Positions 25,449 through 33,538 of a stretch of 64,000 bases of DNA are shown here, one piece after another. Source of the stretch: Streptomyces asiaticus (GTDB lineage Bacteria; Actinomycetota; Actinomycetes; Streptomycetales; Streptomycetaceae); NCBI RefSeq assembly GCF_018138715.1, contig NZ_JAGSHX010000006.1, forward strand, positions 5,890,001-5,954,000, in the 5' to 3' direction. Position 1 is the first letter of the stretch, and every line of letters starts with the position of its first letter. Both the position numbers and the translations under genes were made by a program. The notes beneath the pieces were generated by a model. The model made no database searches and had not been told where the DNA came from. It worked only from the letters and a program-made list of their open reading frames with translations.

Positions 25449-26378
25449 ATGAGTGAAGCCATGCCTCCGGGCCAACAAGACCTCGCCTCGATCGTCGCGG
25501 GCATCGAACGCACGAACGAGCTGCTCCAGCGCGTACTGGCCGAGGTCGCGACCACCCCCTCGACTCACGCGATCTTCGTGGACGCGGGGTACGTCTATGC
25601 CGCCGCCGGGCGGCTGGTCGCGGGCACGGAGGACCGCCGGGCGTTCGAGCTGGATGCCGAGGGGCTCATCGAGGCGTTCATCGACAAGGCGCGCACGATC
25701 TTCCCGGACAGCAGGCTGCTGCGCGTCTACTGGTTCGACGGCGCCCGGCGCCGGATCCACACCCCGGAGCAGCAGGGCATCGCCGAGCTGCCCGACGTCA
25801 AGGTCCGGCTCGGCAACCTCAACGCCAACAACCAGCAGAAGGGCGTCGACTCGCTCATCCGCTCCGACCTGGAGTCCCTCGCCCGCCACCGCGCCATCGG
25901 CGACGCCGTGCTGATCGGCGGCGACGAGGACCTGGTCTCCGCGGTCGAGGCGGCGCAGGGCTACGGGGCACGCGTCCACCTCTGGGGCATCGAGGCCCTC
26001 GACGGGCGCAACCAGGCCGAGCCGCTGCTGTGGGAGGTCGACAGCCAGCGCACGTTCGACCTCGACTTCTGCAAGCCGTACGTCACCCGGCGGGCCACCG
26101 GCTACGAGCCGAACGGCGACGCGCCCCTGTGCGGGCCCGCCCCGACCCGGGACGAGGTGCGCTTCGTCGGAGCGCAGATCGCCGCCCAGTGGCTGTCCGC
26201 ACGCGGCCGTGAGACCCTCGCGGAGCTGCTGCCGGGCCATCCGTATCTGCCCGGCTCCGTGGACCAGGAGCTGCTGATCGACGCGGAGGGGCTGCTGCGG
26301 CTCTCGCTGCGCGCCCACGCCGATCTGCGGCGGGCGCTGCGGGACGGCTTCTGGGAGCATCTCCAGGCGCAGTACTGA
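25449..26378 (+). CDS. NYN-domain (PIN-like) ribonuclease family protein
   Basis: 309 residues from ATG 25449. An N-terminal helix (LASIVAGIERTNELLQRVLA) precedes the NYN fold with its acidic sites: AIFVDAGYVYAAAGR, KGVDSLIRSDLESLA and GDAVLIGGDEDLVSAVEAA. These Asp/Glu residues match the metal-binding pocket of PIN/NYN nucleases. The C-terminal 100 residues are helical. A four-codon ORF, ATG AAC CGC GTA TGA (25438-25452), has GGAG just before it, and its stop overlaps this start (ATGA), so initiation may be coupled. Confidence 0.85.
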   Translation: MSEAMPPGQQDLASIVAGIERTNELLQRVLAEVATTPSTHAIFVDAGYVYAAAGRLVAGTEDRRAFELDAEGLIEAFIDKARTIFPDSRLLRVYWFDGARRRIHTPEQQGIAELPDVKVRLGNLNANNQQKGVDSLIRSDLESLARHRAIGDAVLIGGDEDLVSAVEAAQGYGARVHLWGIEALDGRNQAEPLLWEVDSQRTFDLDFCKPYVTRRATGYEPNGDAPLCGPAPTRDEVRFVGAQIAAQWLSARGRETLAELLPGHPYLPGSVDQELLIDAEGLLRLSLRAHADLRRALRDGFWEHLQAQY

Positions 26379-26408
26379 GCCTGCGGAGTTTCTGAGCGGG
26401 CTTGGGGC

Positions 26409-26490
26409 TCGGCCGACGTCATGGGCCTCGGGCTCAGCCCACCTCATGGGGCTCGTGCTCAGCCCACGCCTTCGTGCTCAGCCGAGGTCG
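26409..26490. repeat. Tandem repeats of the 3' end of the hydrolase gene at 26478
   Basis: The minus-strand stop triplet with its context GTGCTCAGCC recurs, with TCA at 26434, 26459 and 26478 (periods 25 and 19), and an earlier diverged unit at 26408 (CTCGGCCGACGTC). Only the last belongs to the gene. Confidence 0.7.
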
Positions 26491-27344
26491 CGCCAGAAGG
26501 AGATCAGGGCGTCGGCGGTGGGATGGGCCCGCTCGGCGTTGGGGGAGTGCCCGGCGCCCTCGATCACGGTCCGGCGGGCGGACAGCCGTCCGGCCATTTC
26601 GTCCATCAGCGGCACCGGCCAGGCGTAGTCCGCCTCGCCTGAGAGCACATGGACGCGCAGCCGCAGCGCCGCCAGCTCATCGACCCGGTCCGGCTCGTCG
26701 GAGAGCTGCCGCCCGGTGGCGATCAGCTGTTCCGGTACGGTCCCGAGCCAGCGCTGATGCAGGAACTCCGCCACCCCGGGCGGTGTCGACTGATCGGCCG
26801 CCTCGGGCGGATCCAGCTCGCGCATCGCCTGCCATACGGACTCCATGTCCATCACGGTCAGCGCGTCGATCAGCAGCTTGATCCGGGCGCGCTGCGGGGC
26901 GGAGATGGCCGCCGGGCCGGAACTCATGATCGTGAGTGAGGCGAACGCCCCCGGGTCGCGCAGCGCGGCGGTTCGCGCGATCAGCCCGCCGAGCGAATGC
27001 CCGAGCACATGGACGGGGTCTTCGGTCGCCGCGCTCAGGGCGGTGACCTGCGCGAGCAGGTCCTGCGCCAGCTCGTCCTGGGCGTACGCGGCCTCCTTAC
27101 GGGGGCCAGGGCTCTCGTGCTGCCCCCGGCCGTCGACGGCGACGGCCCGGAAACCGGCCGCGGCGAGCGGCTCCAGCAGCGCGATGAAGTCCTCCTTGCT
27201 CCCGGTGAACCCCGGGACCAGCAGGACGGTCCCGCGCGCCGCCGAAGCGGGCCGCGCGTCATGGACGGCGAACTCGCCGCGCGCGGTCCGGAGGCGGTAG
27301 GCACGGGCGCTCGCGGGCAGTGTGAGAAAGGGCGGCCTGCTCAT
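26478..27344 (-). CDS. Alpha/beta-hydrolase fold protein
   Basis: 288 residues from ATG 27342-27344; TATAGC eight bases upstream suggests a leaderless transcript. Fold markers: TVLLVPGFTGSKEDFIALLE (oxyanion region), AVDGRGQHESPG, the nucleophile elbow VLGHSLGGLIA with the catalytic Ser, HVLSGEADYAWPV (Asp) and EGAGHSPNAERA (His). It is likely an esterase/lipase or peptidase of unknown substrate. Confidence 0.88.
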   Translation of the reverse strand: MSRPPFLTLPASARAYRLRTARGEFAVHDARPASAARGTVLLVPGFTGSKEDFIALLEPLAAAGFRAVAVDGRGQHESPGPRKEAAYAQDELAQDLLAQVTALSAATEDPVHVLGHSLGGLIARTAALRDPGAFASLTIMSSGPAAISAPQRARIKLLIDALTVMDMESVWQAMRELDPPEAADQSTPPGVAEFLHQRWLGTVPEQLIATGRQLSDEPDRVDELAALRLRVHVLSGEADYAWPVPLMDEMAGRLSARRTVIEGAGHSPNAERAHPTADALISFWRDLG

Positions 27345-27383
27345 GGGACGAGGCTATACAGCCCGCGGGAAACGGCACATGAA

Positions 27384-27429
27384 CGCCCAGGGGCCCGAAC
27401 CGCGGTGTCGCGGAACGGGCCCCTGGGCG
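27384..27429 (-). terminator. Terminator of the DEAD-box helicase gene
   Basis: CGCCCAGGGGCCCG (27384-27397) and CGGGCCCCTGGGCG (27416-27429) form a perfect 14-base stem with an 18-base loop, 40 bases after the helicase stop. Confidence 0.8.
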
Positions 27430-27468
27430 TGCTGCTGTGGCGTGTCACCGTGGTGCCGTTGTGCCGGG

Positions 27469-30003
27469 TCAGCCCTCGACCGTGGCCTCGACGGCCTCGG
27501 CCGCCTTGGCGCGCGTACGGCGCCGGGGCTTGGCGGGCGCGGCCTCGGCCTCGTCCGCCGCCGGTGCCGCCGTGGCGGCCTTGGCGCGCGTGCGGCGCCG
27601 CGGCTTGGCGGCTTCGTCGCCCTCGGCCTCGGTGGTGCCTTCGGCGCTCGCGACAGCGGCTTCCGCGGCCTTCGTCGCCTTGGCGCGGGTGCGCCGCGGC
27701 TTGGCGGGAGCCTCGGCGGCCTCCGCCTCCGGCTGCGCGTCGACGGCGTCGGCCTTGGCGGCGGCGCGGGTGCGACGCCGGGGCTTGGCCTCCTCCGTCA
27801 TCCCTTCGGCCGTCTCGACGGCGGCCTCGGCCGTCTCGACGGCCTTACGGGTGCGGCGGCGGGGCTTGGCGGGGGCGTCGGCGGTTTCGGCGGCGTCCAC
27901 CGGCTCCGTCGTGCCCTCGGCCGCTGCCACGGCGGTCTCGGCCGCGGCAGCCTTACGGGTGCGGCGCCGGGGCTTCGCTTCCTCCACCGTGCCCTCGGCC
28001 GTCTCTGCCGTTTCGGTGGCCTTACGGGTGCGGCGGCGGGGCTTGGCGGGGGCGTCGGCGGTTTCGGCGGCATCCACCGCGTCCGTCGTGCCCTCGGCCG
28101 CTTCCGCGGCGGTCTGGGCTGCCTCGGTGGCCTTGGCACGCGTGCGGCGCCGCGGCTTCGCGGCTTCGGCGGCCTCGGTGGTGCCCTCGGCCGTCTCGAC
28201 GGCCTCCGCGGCTTTGGCGCGGGTCCGGCGGCGCGGCTCGGCCGGGGCCTCCACGGCCTCCGGAGCCTCCGCTGTCGCCACAGCCGTCACCGCGGCTTCC
28301 GCCGCCTCAGCGGCGTGCGCGGCGTCCGTGGACTCAGTCACGCCACTCTCGGCCGCCTCGACGGCCCTCGCACCCCGTGTGCGGCGGCGGCGCGGCTTGG
28401 CGGCGGCCTCGGCGGCCTCAGCGGGCTCCGCCTCCGGCTGAGCCGCCTCCGCCGTCTCGACGGCGGCCGTGGCCGCCTCGGAGCCGGCCGACGCCATGCC
28501 GCCGCGCGTACGGCGGCGTCGGCGGGGCCTACGAGGCTCGGTGGCGCCCTCGGCGGTGTCGGCGGCGGACTCGGCCGCCGCCGCGCCCTCCGGTGCGCCC
28601 GCGTCGTCCAGGTTCACACCGCCACGGGTGCGGCGCCGGACCCGGCGGTTGCGCGCGGGACGCTCCTCCGCGGCGGGGGCGGTGGGGGCGGCGGCCCGGC
28701 GGCCACGGCCTCCGCGGCCGCCGGTCTCGCCCAGGTCCTCGACCTCCTCGGCGGCGAGCCCGGCCCGGGTGCGCTCGGCACGCGGGAGCACACCGGTGGT
28801 GCCCTGGGGGATGCTCAGCAGCTCATAGAGGTGCTCGGAGGTGGAGTACGTCTCCTCCGGCTCGTTGAACGGCAGGTCCAGCGCCTTGTTGATCAGCTGC
28901 CAGCGCGGGATGTCGTCCCAGTCGACGAGCGTGATCGCGATGCCCGAGGCGCCCGCGCGACCCGTACGGCCGATGCGGTGCAGATAGGTCTTCTCGTCCT
29001 CGGGCGACTGGTAGTTGATCACATGCGTGACGCCCTCGACGTCGATGCCGCGCGCGGCGACGTCGGTGCACACCAGCACGTCGACCTTGCCGTTGCGGAA
29101 GGCACGCAGCGCCTGCTCGCGCGCGCCCTGGCCGAGGTCGCCGTGGACCGCGCCGGAGGCGAAGCCACGGCGCGCGAGCTGATCGGCGATGTCGGCGGCG
29201 GTGCGCTTCGTACGGCAGAAGATCATCGCGAGACCGCGGCCGTCGGCCTGGAGCACCCGCGCCACGACTTCCGGCTTGTCCAGGGAGTGGGCGCGGAAGA
29301 CATGCTGCGTGATGTTGGCCACAGTCGCGCCCTCGTCGTCCGGCGCGGTGGCACTGATGTGCGTGGGCTGCGACATGTAGCGCCGGGCCAGCGAGATGAC
29401 CTGGCCCGGCATGGTGGCCGAGAAGAGCATCGTCTGGCGCTTGGCGGGCAGCAGCTGGATGATCTTCTCGACGTCGGGCAGGAAGCCCAGGTCGAGCATC
29501 TCGTCGGCCTCGTCCAGGACGAGCGCCTTGACGGCGGAGAGCCGCAGCTTCTTCTGGCCCGCCAGGTCCAGCAGCCGGCCCGGGGTGCCGACGACCACGT
29601 CGACGCCCTTCTTCAGCGCCTCGACCTGCGGTTCGTAGGCGCGGCCGCCGTAGATCGACACGACGCGGACGGCGCGGACCTTACCGGCGGTCAGCAGGTC
29701 GTTGGTCACCTGCTGGCACAGCTCGCGGGTGGGGACGACCACGAGCGCCTGCGGGGCGTCGGTCAGCTGCTCGGGCTTGGCCCGGCCCGCCTCGACGTCG
29801 GCGGGGACGATGACGCGCTCCAGCAGGGGGAGGCCGAAGCCCAGCGTCTTGCCGGTGCCGGTCTTGGCCTGTCCGATGACGTCGGTGCCGGAAAGGGCGA
29901 CCGGAAGCGTCATCTCCTGGATGGGGAACGGGGACGTGATGCCGACGGCTTCCAGGGCCTCGGCAGTCTCGGGGAGGATCCCGAGTTCTCGGAAGGTGGT
30001 CAG
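27469..30003 (-). CDS. DEAD-box ATP-dependent RNA helicase with long Arg/Lys/Ala repeat tail
   Basis: About 844 residues. Core (1-420): FRELGILPETAEALEAVGIT and PIQEMTLPVAL (Q motif), GQAKTGTGKT (I), PTRELCQQV (Ia), TPGRLL, VLDEADEMLDLGF (II), FSATMP (III), RGIDVEGVTHVINY and HRIGRTGRAG (VI). Rv3211 (rhlE) is the counterpart. From about residue 460 the chain is a long series of about 12 units of the type KPRRRTRAKA separated by acidic Ala/Glu spacers, expected to be disordered and to bind RNA. The start is uncertain: the conserved protein begins near LTTFRELG, and a CTG at 30001-30003 has GAGG eight bases upstream; an ATG at 30154-30156 has no ribosome site. The leader is about 250 bases long. 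Confidence 0.88.
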   Translation of the reverse strand: MTTFRELGILPETAEALEAVGITSPFPIQEMTLPVALSGTDVIGQAKTGTGKTLGFGLPLLERVIVPADVEAGRAKPEQLTDAPQALVVVPTRELCQQVTNDLLTAGKVRAVRVVSIYGGRAYEPQVEALKKGVDVVVGTPGRLLDLAGQKKLRLSAVKALVLDEADEMLDLGFLPDVEKIIQLLPAKRQTMLFSATMPGQVISLARRYMSQPTHISATAPDDEGATVANITQHVFRAHSLDKPEVVARVLQADGRGLAMIFCRTKRTAADIADQLARRGFASGAVHGDLGQGAREQALRAFRNGKVDVLVCTDVAARGIDVEGVTHVINYQSPEDEKTYLHRIGRTGRAGASGIAITLVDWDDIPRWQLINKALDLPFNEPEETYSTSEHLYELLSIPQGTTGVLPRAERTRAGLAAEEVEDLGETGGRGGRGRRAAAPTAPAAEERPARNRRVRRRTRGGVNLDDAGAPEGAAAAESAADTAEGATEPRRPRRRRRTRGGMASAGSEAATAAVETAEAAQPEAEPAEAAEAAAKPRRRRTRGARAVEAAESGVTESTDAAHAAEAAEAAVTAVATAEAPEAVEAPAEPRRRTRAKAAEAVETAEGTTEAAEAAKPRRRTRAKATEAAQTAAEAAEGTTDAVDAAETADAPAKPRRRTRKATETAETAEGTVEEAKPRRRTRKAAAAETAVAAAEGTTEPVDAAETADAPAKPRRRTRKAVETAEAAVETAEGMTEEAKPRRRTRAAAKADAVDAQPEAEAAEAPAKPRRTRAKATKAAEAAVASAEGTTEAEGDEAAKPRRRTRAKAATAAPAADEAEAAPAKPRRRTRAKAAEAVEATVEG

Positions 30004-30265
30004 GATGCTTGCCTCTTCTGTGAGCGCGGCGGGAGGCGGCGAAGGGGGTCGCACGGCGCCCGGGTGCACCGGCCTTGGGGATGGCCGGTTCGGCGCGGGA
30101 CCACGGCCTTCGCTCGAGCGCACACGCCGCGAGCGGGTCCCTCCTGCCGTGCGCATAGGTGATGCGCGCCGCGCGGAGGGCGGTCGGGTTTGGAGCCGAT
30201 CGGGCCACCGACCGGGCATCCGCATTCGTGGAACGACCCGCCGATACTCGGCGGGCGCATTTATC

Positions 30266-30294
30266 ACTGTACCCCGTAAGCGCGCATCTGTGAC
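30266..30294 (-). promoter_or_regulatory. Sigma-70-like promoter for the helicase gene, with long leader
   Basis: On the minus strand GTCACA (30289-30294) and TACAGT (30266-30271) are 17 bases apart. Transcription would begin near 30258, leaving about 255 bases before the helicase core. The leader contains palindromes such as CCGCCGAtacTCGGCGG near 30237-30253. Long structured leaders are common for cold-induced RNA helicases. Confidence 0.6.
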
Positions 30295-30375
30295 CGGGCT
30301 GTCCGATGCGGGGCATCCGTGGGCATGGCTGACCAGGGCCTTCCCCGGGGCGCGGAGCGGGCTATTGTGCGCTCC

Positions 30376-31176
30376 ATGGAGACGCCTGACACACCTGAGA
30401 CGCCCGCCGCGACCACCGGGGACCGCGCAGGGGACGACGCAGCTCCGGGGAAGGACGGCGGGGAGAAGGCCCCGGAGCCCACCGGGATCGCCGCCCAGGA
30501 CTGGGACACGGCGGCCGCCGATCCGCAGTACCGGGCCGCCGTGGTGGATCTGCTCGGCGCCCTCGCGTACGGCGAGCTGGCCGCCTTCGAGCGGCTGGCG
30601 GAGGACGCGAAGCTGGCGCCCACCCTCGAGGACAAGGCGGAGCTGGCGAAGATGGCGTCCGCCGAGTTCCACCACTTCGAGCGGCTTCGGGGGCGGCTGT
30701 CGGCGATCGGCGAGGAGCCCACGGAGGCGATGGAGCCGTTCGCGGCGGCGCTGGACGGGTTCCACCGGCAGACCGCGCCGTCCGACTGGCTGGAGGGCCT
30801 GGTCAAGGCGTATGTGGGCGACTCGATCGCCAGTGACTTCTACCGCGAGGTCGCGGCCCGGCTGGACTCCGACACCCGCGATCTGGTGCTCCAGGTGCTG
30901 GACGACACCGGCCACGCCTCGTTCGCGATCGAGAAGGTGCGGGCCGCGATCGAGGCCGATCCGCGGGTCGGCGGGCGGCTGGCGCTGTGGGCGCGGCGGC
31001 TGATGGGCGAGGCGCTGTCGCAGGCCCAGCGGGTGGTCGCGGACCGTGACGCGCTCTCCACGATGCTGGTCGGCGGGCTGGCCGACGGCTTCGACCTGGC
31101 GGAGGTGGGCCGGATGTTCTCCCGGATCACCGAGGCCCACACCAAGCGGATGGCCGCCCTGGGGCTCGCCGCCTAG
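30376..31176 (+). CDS. Ferritin-like fold protein (MiaE-like)
   Basis: 266 residues from ATG 30376; TATTGT ends eight bases upstream, suggesting a leaderless transcript. After a 60-residue acidic lead, a four-helix bundle appears: LLGALAYGELAAFERLAEDA, KMASAEFHHFERLRGRLS (E-x2-H), YVGDSIASDFYREVAARLDS and DDTGHASFAIEKVRAA. The spaced Glu and His residues resemble the di-iron site of MiaE/ferritin-like hydroxylases, but activity has not been shown for this actinobacterial branch (Rv3210c). It is divergent from the helicase. Confidence 0.85.
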   Translation: METPDTPETPAATTGDRAGDDAAPGKDGGEKAPEPTGIAAQDWDTAAADPQYRAAVVDLLGALAYGELAAFERLAEDAKLAPTLEDKAELAKMASAEFHHFERLRGRLSAIGEEPTEAMEPFAAALDGFHRQTAPSDWLEGLVKAYVGDSIASDFYREVAARLDSDTRDLVLQVLDDTGHASFAIEKVRAAIEADPRVGGRLALWARRLMGEALSQAQRVVADRDALSTMLVGGLADGFDLAEVGRMFSRITEAHTKRMAALGLAA

Positions 31177-31196
31177 GGGCGCCCGACGGATCGTGG

Positions 31197-31340
31197 CGGC
31201 TGCGGCGGGCTGTTACCCTCCCCGCCCCTTCCCACAACTGGGGCCTCCGCCCCAGACCCCGGGGTCCCAGGGGCGGAGCCTGGTATCGGGAAGGGGAGGG
31301 GAGAGGAAAGCATCGATATGCGGCGCCGCCGCGTGGTCCG
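31197..31340. repeat. Dispersed G+C-rich palindromic element, copy 4
   Basis: CTCCCCGCCCCTTCCCACAA, a GGGGCCTCCGCCCCAGACCC hairpin, GGGGCGGAGCC, GGGAAGGGGAGGGGAGAGG and CATCGATATGCGGCGCCGCC follow in the same order as in the other copies. It fills the gap between the ferritin-like gene and the convergent small membrane gene. Confidence 0.75.
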
Positions 31341-31347
31341 CACGGCC

Positions 31348-31620
31348 TTACGCCGGGACCGAACGCCGGCGGCGCGTCCTGGCCGGGCGGATGAGGAGCG
31401 ACAGCAGCGCCGCCGAGAAGCCGAGCGCGACGATCAGCACGGCCGCCGTGTGCCCCGAGCCCAGCACCGTATGGGTCAGCAGAGCGCCCAGAAGCGCGGC
31501 GGCGGGGCCGGTGGACAGGACGAGGGGCCGTGCGGGCAGCCTTCGGGGGAGCCGGTGGAGCGCCCCGTACGCGATGACGAGACCGATCAGTACCGAGGCG
31601 AGCGCTTCCCAGAACAGCAT
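31348..31620 (-). CDS. Small integral membrane protein
   Basis: 90 residues from ATG 31618-31620, with GGGAAGGA seven to ten bases upstream. Three hydrophobic segments (FWEALASVLIGLVIAYGALH, LVLSTGPAAALLGALLTHTV, AAVLIVALGFSAALLSLLIR) are followed by a basic tail RPARTRRRRSVPA that would stay inside. No known motif. It is a streptomycete-type protein of unknown function. Confidence 0.8.
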   Translation of the reverse strand: MLFWEALASVLIGLVIAYGALHRLPRRLPARPLVLSTGPAAALLGALLTHTVLGSGHTAAVLIVALGFSAALLSLLIRPARTRRRRSVPA

Positions 31621-31769
31621 TGGCGCGTCCTTCCCGTGAGCGGACCGGGACCGATACGTGATCACGAGTCGGTCACGCCCGTCCTACCCGTGCCCGACCG
31701 GAGGCAACCCTGTCCATGGGGGCGGTCTGCGGCGCATGTCGAGCCGGGGGCGTGCGTGCGAGCGCAAAC

Positions 31770-31812
31770 GGCGGCGGGGCCCGGTGGTCTTGCTCCACCG
31801 GACCCCGCCGCT
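31770..31812 (-). terminator. Terminator of the DUF3107 gene
   Basis: GCGGCGGGGCCCGGTGG (31771-31787) and CCACCGGACCCCGCCGC pair with one mismatch around a seven-base loop, 12 bases after the stop at 31825. Confidence 0.85.
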
Positions 31813-31824
31813 GTGGGTGAATCC

Positions 31825-32052
31825 TCAGGCCGCGCCGAAACCGACCTTGCGGGCGGTCGGCTCGCCGAGCTCGACGTAGGCGAGCCGGTCGGACGGGACC
31901 AGGACCTTGCGGCCGTGGGCGTCCTCCAGGGTCAGCACCTGAGACTTGCCACCGAGTGCCTCGGCCACCAAGCGCTCGACCTCCTCGGCAGACTGCCCGC
32001 TCTCCAAGGTGATCTCGCGGGGCGCGTGCTGCACGCCGATCTTGACCTCCAC
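31825..32052 (-). CDS. DUF3107 small protein
   Basis: 75 residues from GTG 32050-32052, with GGAGGG about nine bases upstream. VEVKIGVQHAPREITLESGQ and SAEEVERLVAEALGG, then LTLEDAHGRKVLVPSDRLAY define DUF3107, a small beta-sheet ATP-binding-like protein widespread in Actinobacteria (Rv3208A). It follows the TetR regulator gene in both genomes. Function unknown. Confidence 0.93.
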   Translation of the reverse strand: MEVKIGVQHAPREITLESGQSAEEVERLVAEALGGKSQVLTLEDAHGRKVLVPSDRLAYVELGEPTARKVGFGAA

Positions 32053-32218
32053 GGCCTTGTCCCTCCGACGGTCATCTGGGGTAGCGCGATCATCCGCGCT
32101 GTACCCAGCACACACTAGCCGGGCCGGGACACCCGCCGGGGGCCGCGGGTGAACGCCGGCAGCGAACACGCCCGCCGCCGCGAACACGCCCCTTCGCGGC
32201 CGGGAACGCTTCCCCGGC

Positions 32219-32290
32219 CGCTCAGTGGCCGCGCTGATCCGCCCCGCAGCGCTCAGCGGGTCCGCTCGGCGGTCCCGCTCAGTGGCCGCC
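32219..32290. repeat. Repeated stop-codon region of the TetR gene
   Basis: CCGCTCAGTGGCCGC occurs at 32220 and again at 32277, where it contains the real stop (TCA 32279-32281); a diverged middle copy, GCGCTCAGCGGGTCCGC, is at 32250. Confidence 0.75.
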
Positions 32291-32920
32291 CTCGGCCCCG
32301 TGCAGCGGGAAGCCCGCGATACCCCGCCAGGCCAGCGAGGTGAGCAACTGTACGGCGGTGTCCCGCGGCACGGCGCTCTCGCTGGAGAGCCAGTAGCGCG
32401 CGACCACCTGGGACACCCCGCCGAGGCCCACGGCCAGCAGCATCGACTCGTCCCGGGACAGCCCGGTGTCCTCGGCGATGACCTCGCAGATCGCCTCGGC
32501 GCACTGGAGCGAGACGCGGTCCACGCGCTCGCGCACCGCGGGCTCGTTGGTCAGATCGGACTCGAAGACGAGCCGGAAGGCGCCGCCTTCCTCCTCGACG
32601 TAGGCGAAGTACGCCTCCATGGTCGCCGCGACGCGCTGCTTGTTCTCGGTGGTCGAGGCGAGCGCGGTGCGCACCGCCTGGAGCAGGGCGTCGCAGTGCT
32701 GGTCGAGCAGGGCCAGATACAGCTCCAGCTTGCCCGGGAAGTGCTGGTAGAGCACCGGCTTGCTGACCCCGGCGCGCTCGGCGATGTCGTCCATAGCGGC
32801 CGCGTGGTAGCCCTGCGCGACGAAGACCTCCTGAGCCGCCCCCAGCAGCTGATTACGTCGGGCTCGGCGCGGCAGGCGCGTACCCCGTGGGCGCGCCTCG
32901 GTCTGCTCGATGGCTGTCAC
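32279..32920 (-). CDS. TetR-family transcriptional regulator
   Basis: 213 residues from GTG 32918-32920, with GGGAGG four bases upstream; ATG 32932 is equally close. The helix-turn-helix lies at about 25-65: RNQLLGAAQEVFVAQGYHAA, MDDIAERAGVSKPVLYQHFP. The all-helical ligand domain follows with FRLVFESDLTNEPAVRERVD. Rv3208 is the counterpart. The ligand is unknown. The likely targets are itself and neighbours; palindromic DNA near 33300-33425 is a candidate operator region. Confidence 0.9.
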   Translation of the reverse strand: MTAIEQTEARPRGTRLPRRARRNQLLGAAQEVFVAQGYHAAAMDDIAERAGVSKPVLYQHFPGKLELYLALLDQHCDALLQAVRTALASTTENKQRVAATMEAYFAYVEEEGGAFRLVFESDLTNEPAVRERVDRVSLQCAEAICEVIAEDTGLSRDESMLLAVGLGGVSQVVARYWLSSESAVPRDTAVQLLTSLAWRGIAGFPLHGAEGGH

Positions 32921-33057
32921 GCCGCCTCCCATTGAATGATCCCTGTGCACGATGTCCATCGCGCCCGCCATCGTACTTTTGGGTAACAGTGCGGCGCGCT
33001 GTTCGTGCGGAGAATTTCATGTACCGGACTCTATGAAAAGCCCATAAATGACGCTGG

Positions 33058-33288
33058 TCACCGGTAGTCCTCCTCGTTCTCCTCGACGATCCGTGCCTGT
33101 TCCGCCCGGTCGGCCTCGTTGGCTTCCACGAACTCGTCGGCCCTGGGCCGTTCGTCGCGGCGGGAGATCACCTCGCGGTGCTGTTCGACGGCGTCCGCCT
33201 CGGGAGCCTCGACGTCGCGCGTGGCGGTCTCGTCGGCGTTCTCCACGGAGTCCTCGAAGGTGTCGGGGTCGGATGGGTCGATGGACAT
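33058..33288 (-). CDS. Small, highly acidic conserved protein
   Basis: 76 residues from ATG 33286-33288, with AAGGGGAG three bases upstream. The composition is dominated by Asp, Glu, Arg and Ala (SIDPSDPDTFEDSVENADET, RADEFVEANEADRAEQARIV), without Cys or Trp. It is probably a helical soluble protein. Similar short proteins are found in other Streptomyces, with no known role. Confidence 0.75.
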   Translation of the reverse strand: MSIDPSDPDTFEDSVENADETATRDVEAPEADAVEQHREVISRRDERPRADEFVEANEADRAEQARIVEENEEDYR

Positions 33289-33319
33289 GTACTCCCCTTC
33301 CCTGTTCCCTGTGGCGGCT

Positions 33320-33425
33320 TCGCACCGGTGGTTCGCCAGTGGTGGGCGCCAGTGATGGGTTCCCACTTACGGCGGCTTTCCACTGACGGCTGCCCATTGG
33401 CTGCCATTCGGTGGTGAGCCAGTGG
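33320..33425. promoter_or_regulatory. Cluster of CCAGTG/CCACTG half-sites upstream of two divergent genes
   Basis: The 250-base gap 33289-33538 holds CCAGTGG at 33339 and 33419, CCAGTG near 33349, CCACT and CCACTG in inverse orientation near 33363 and 33379, and related CCCATTGG and GGTGG words. The inverted pairing resembles a regulator-binding array. The protein is unknown; the adjacent TetR is one candidate. Confidence 0.35.
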
Positions 33426-33538
33426 CAAGGTGATCGCCCCTGTGACTTACGAGCCTAGGAGAGGTCACTTTCGGACGCTACGTGGTCTGTGAGCGTGAAC
33501 ACACGGTCGCGCGCGTGATCGTCTCGTAACATTGCCGC

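Noticed and set aside
30003..30156. ATG 30156 as helicase start
   Set aside because: No ribosome site, and the extra 51 residues are Arg/Pro/Ser low complexity with no helicase content; left as a weak alternative.
27322..30162. A 946-codon plus-strand frame opposite the helicase
   Set aside because: It mirrors the repetitive helicase tail; all helicase motifs are on the minus strand.
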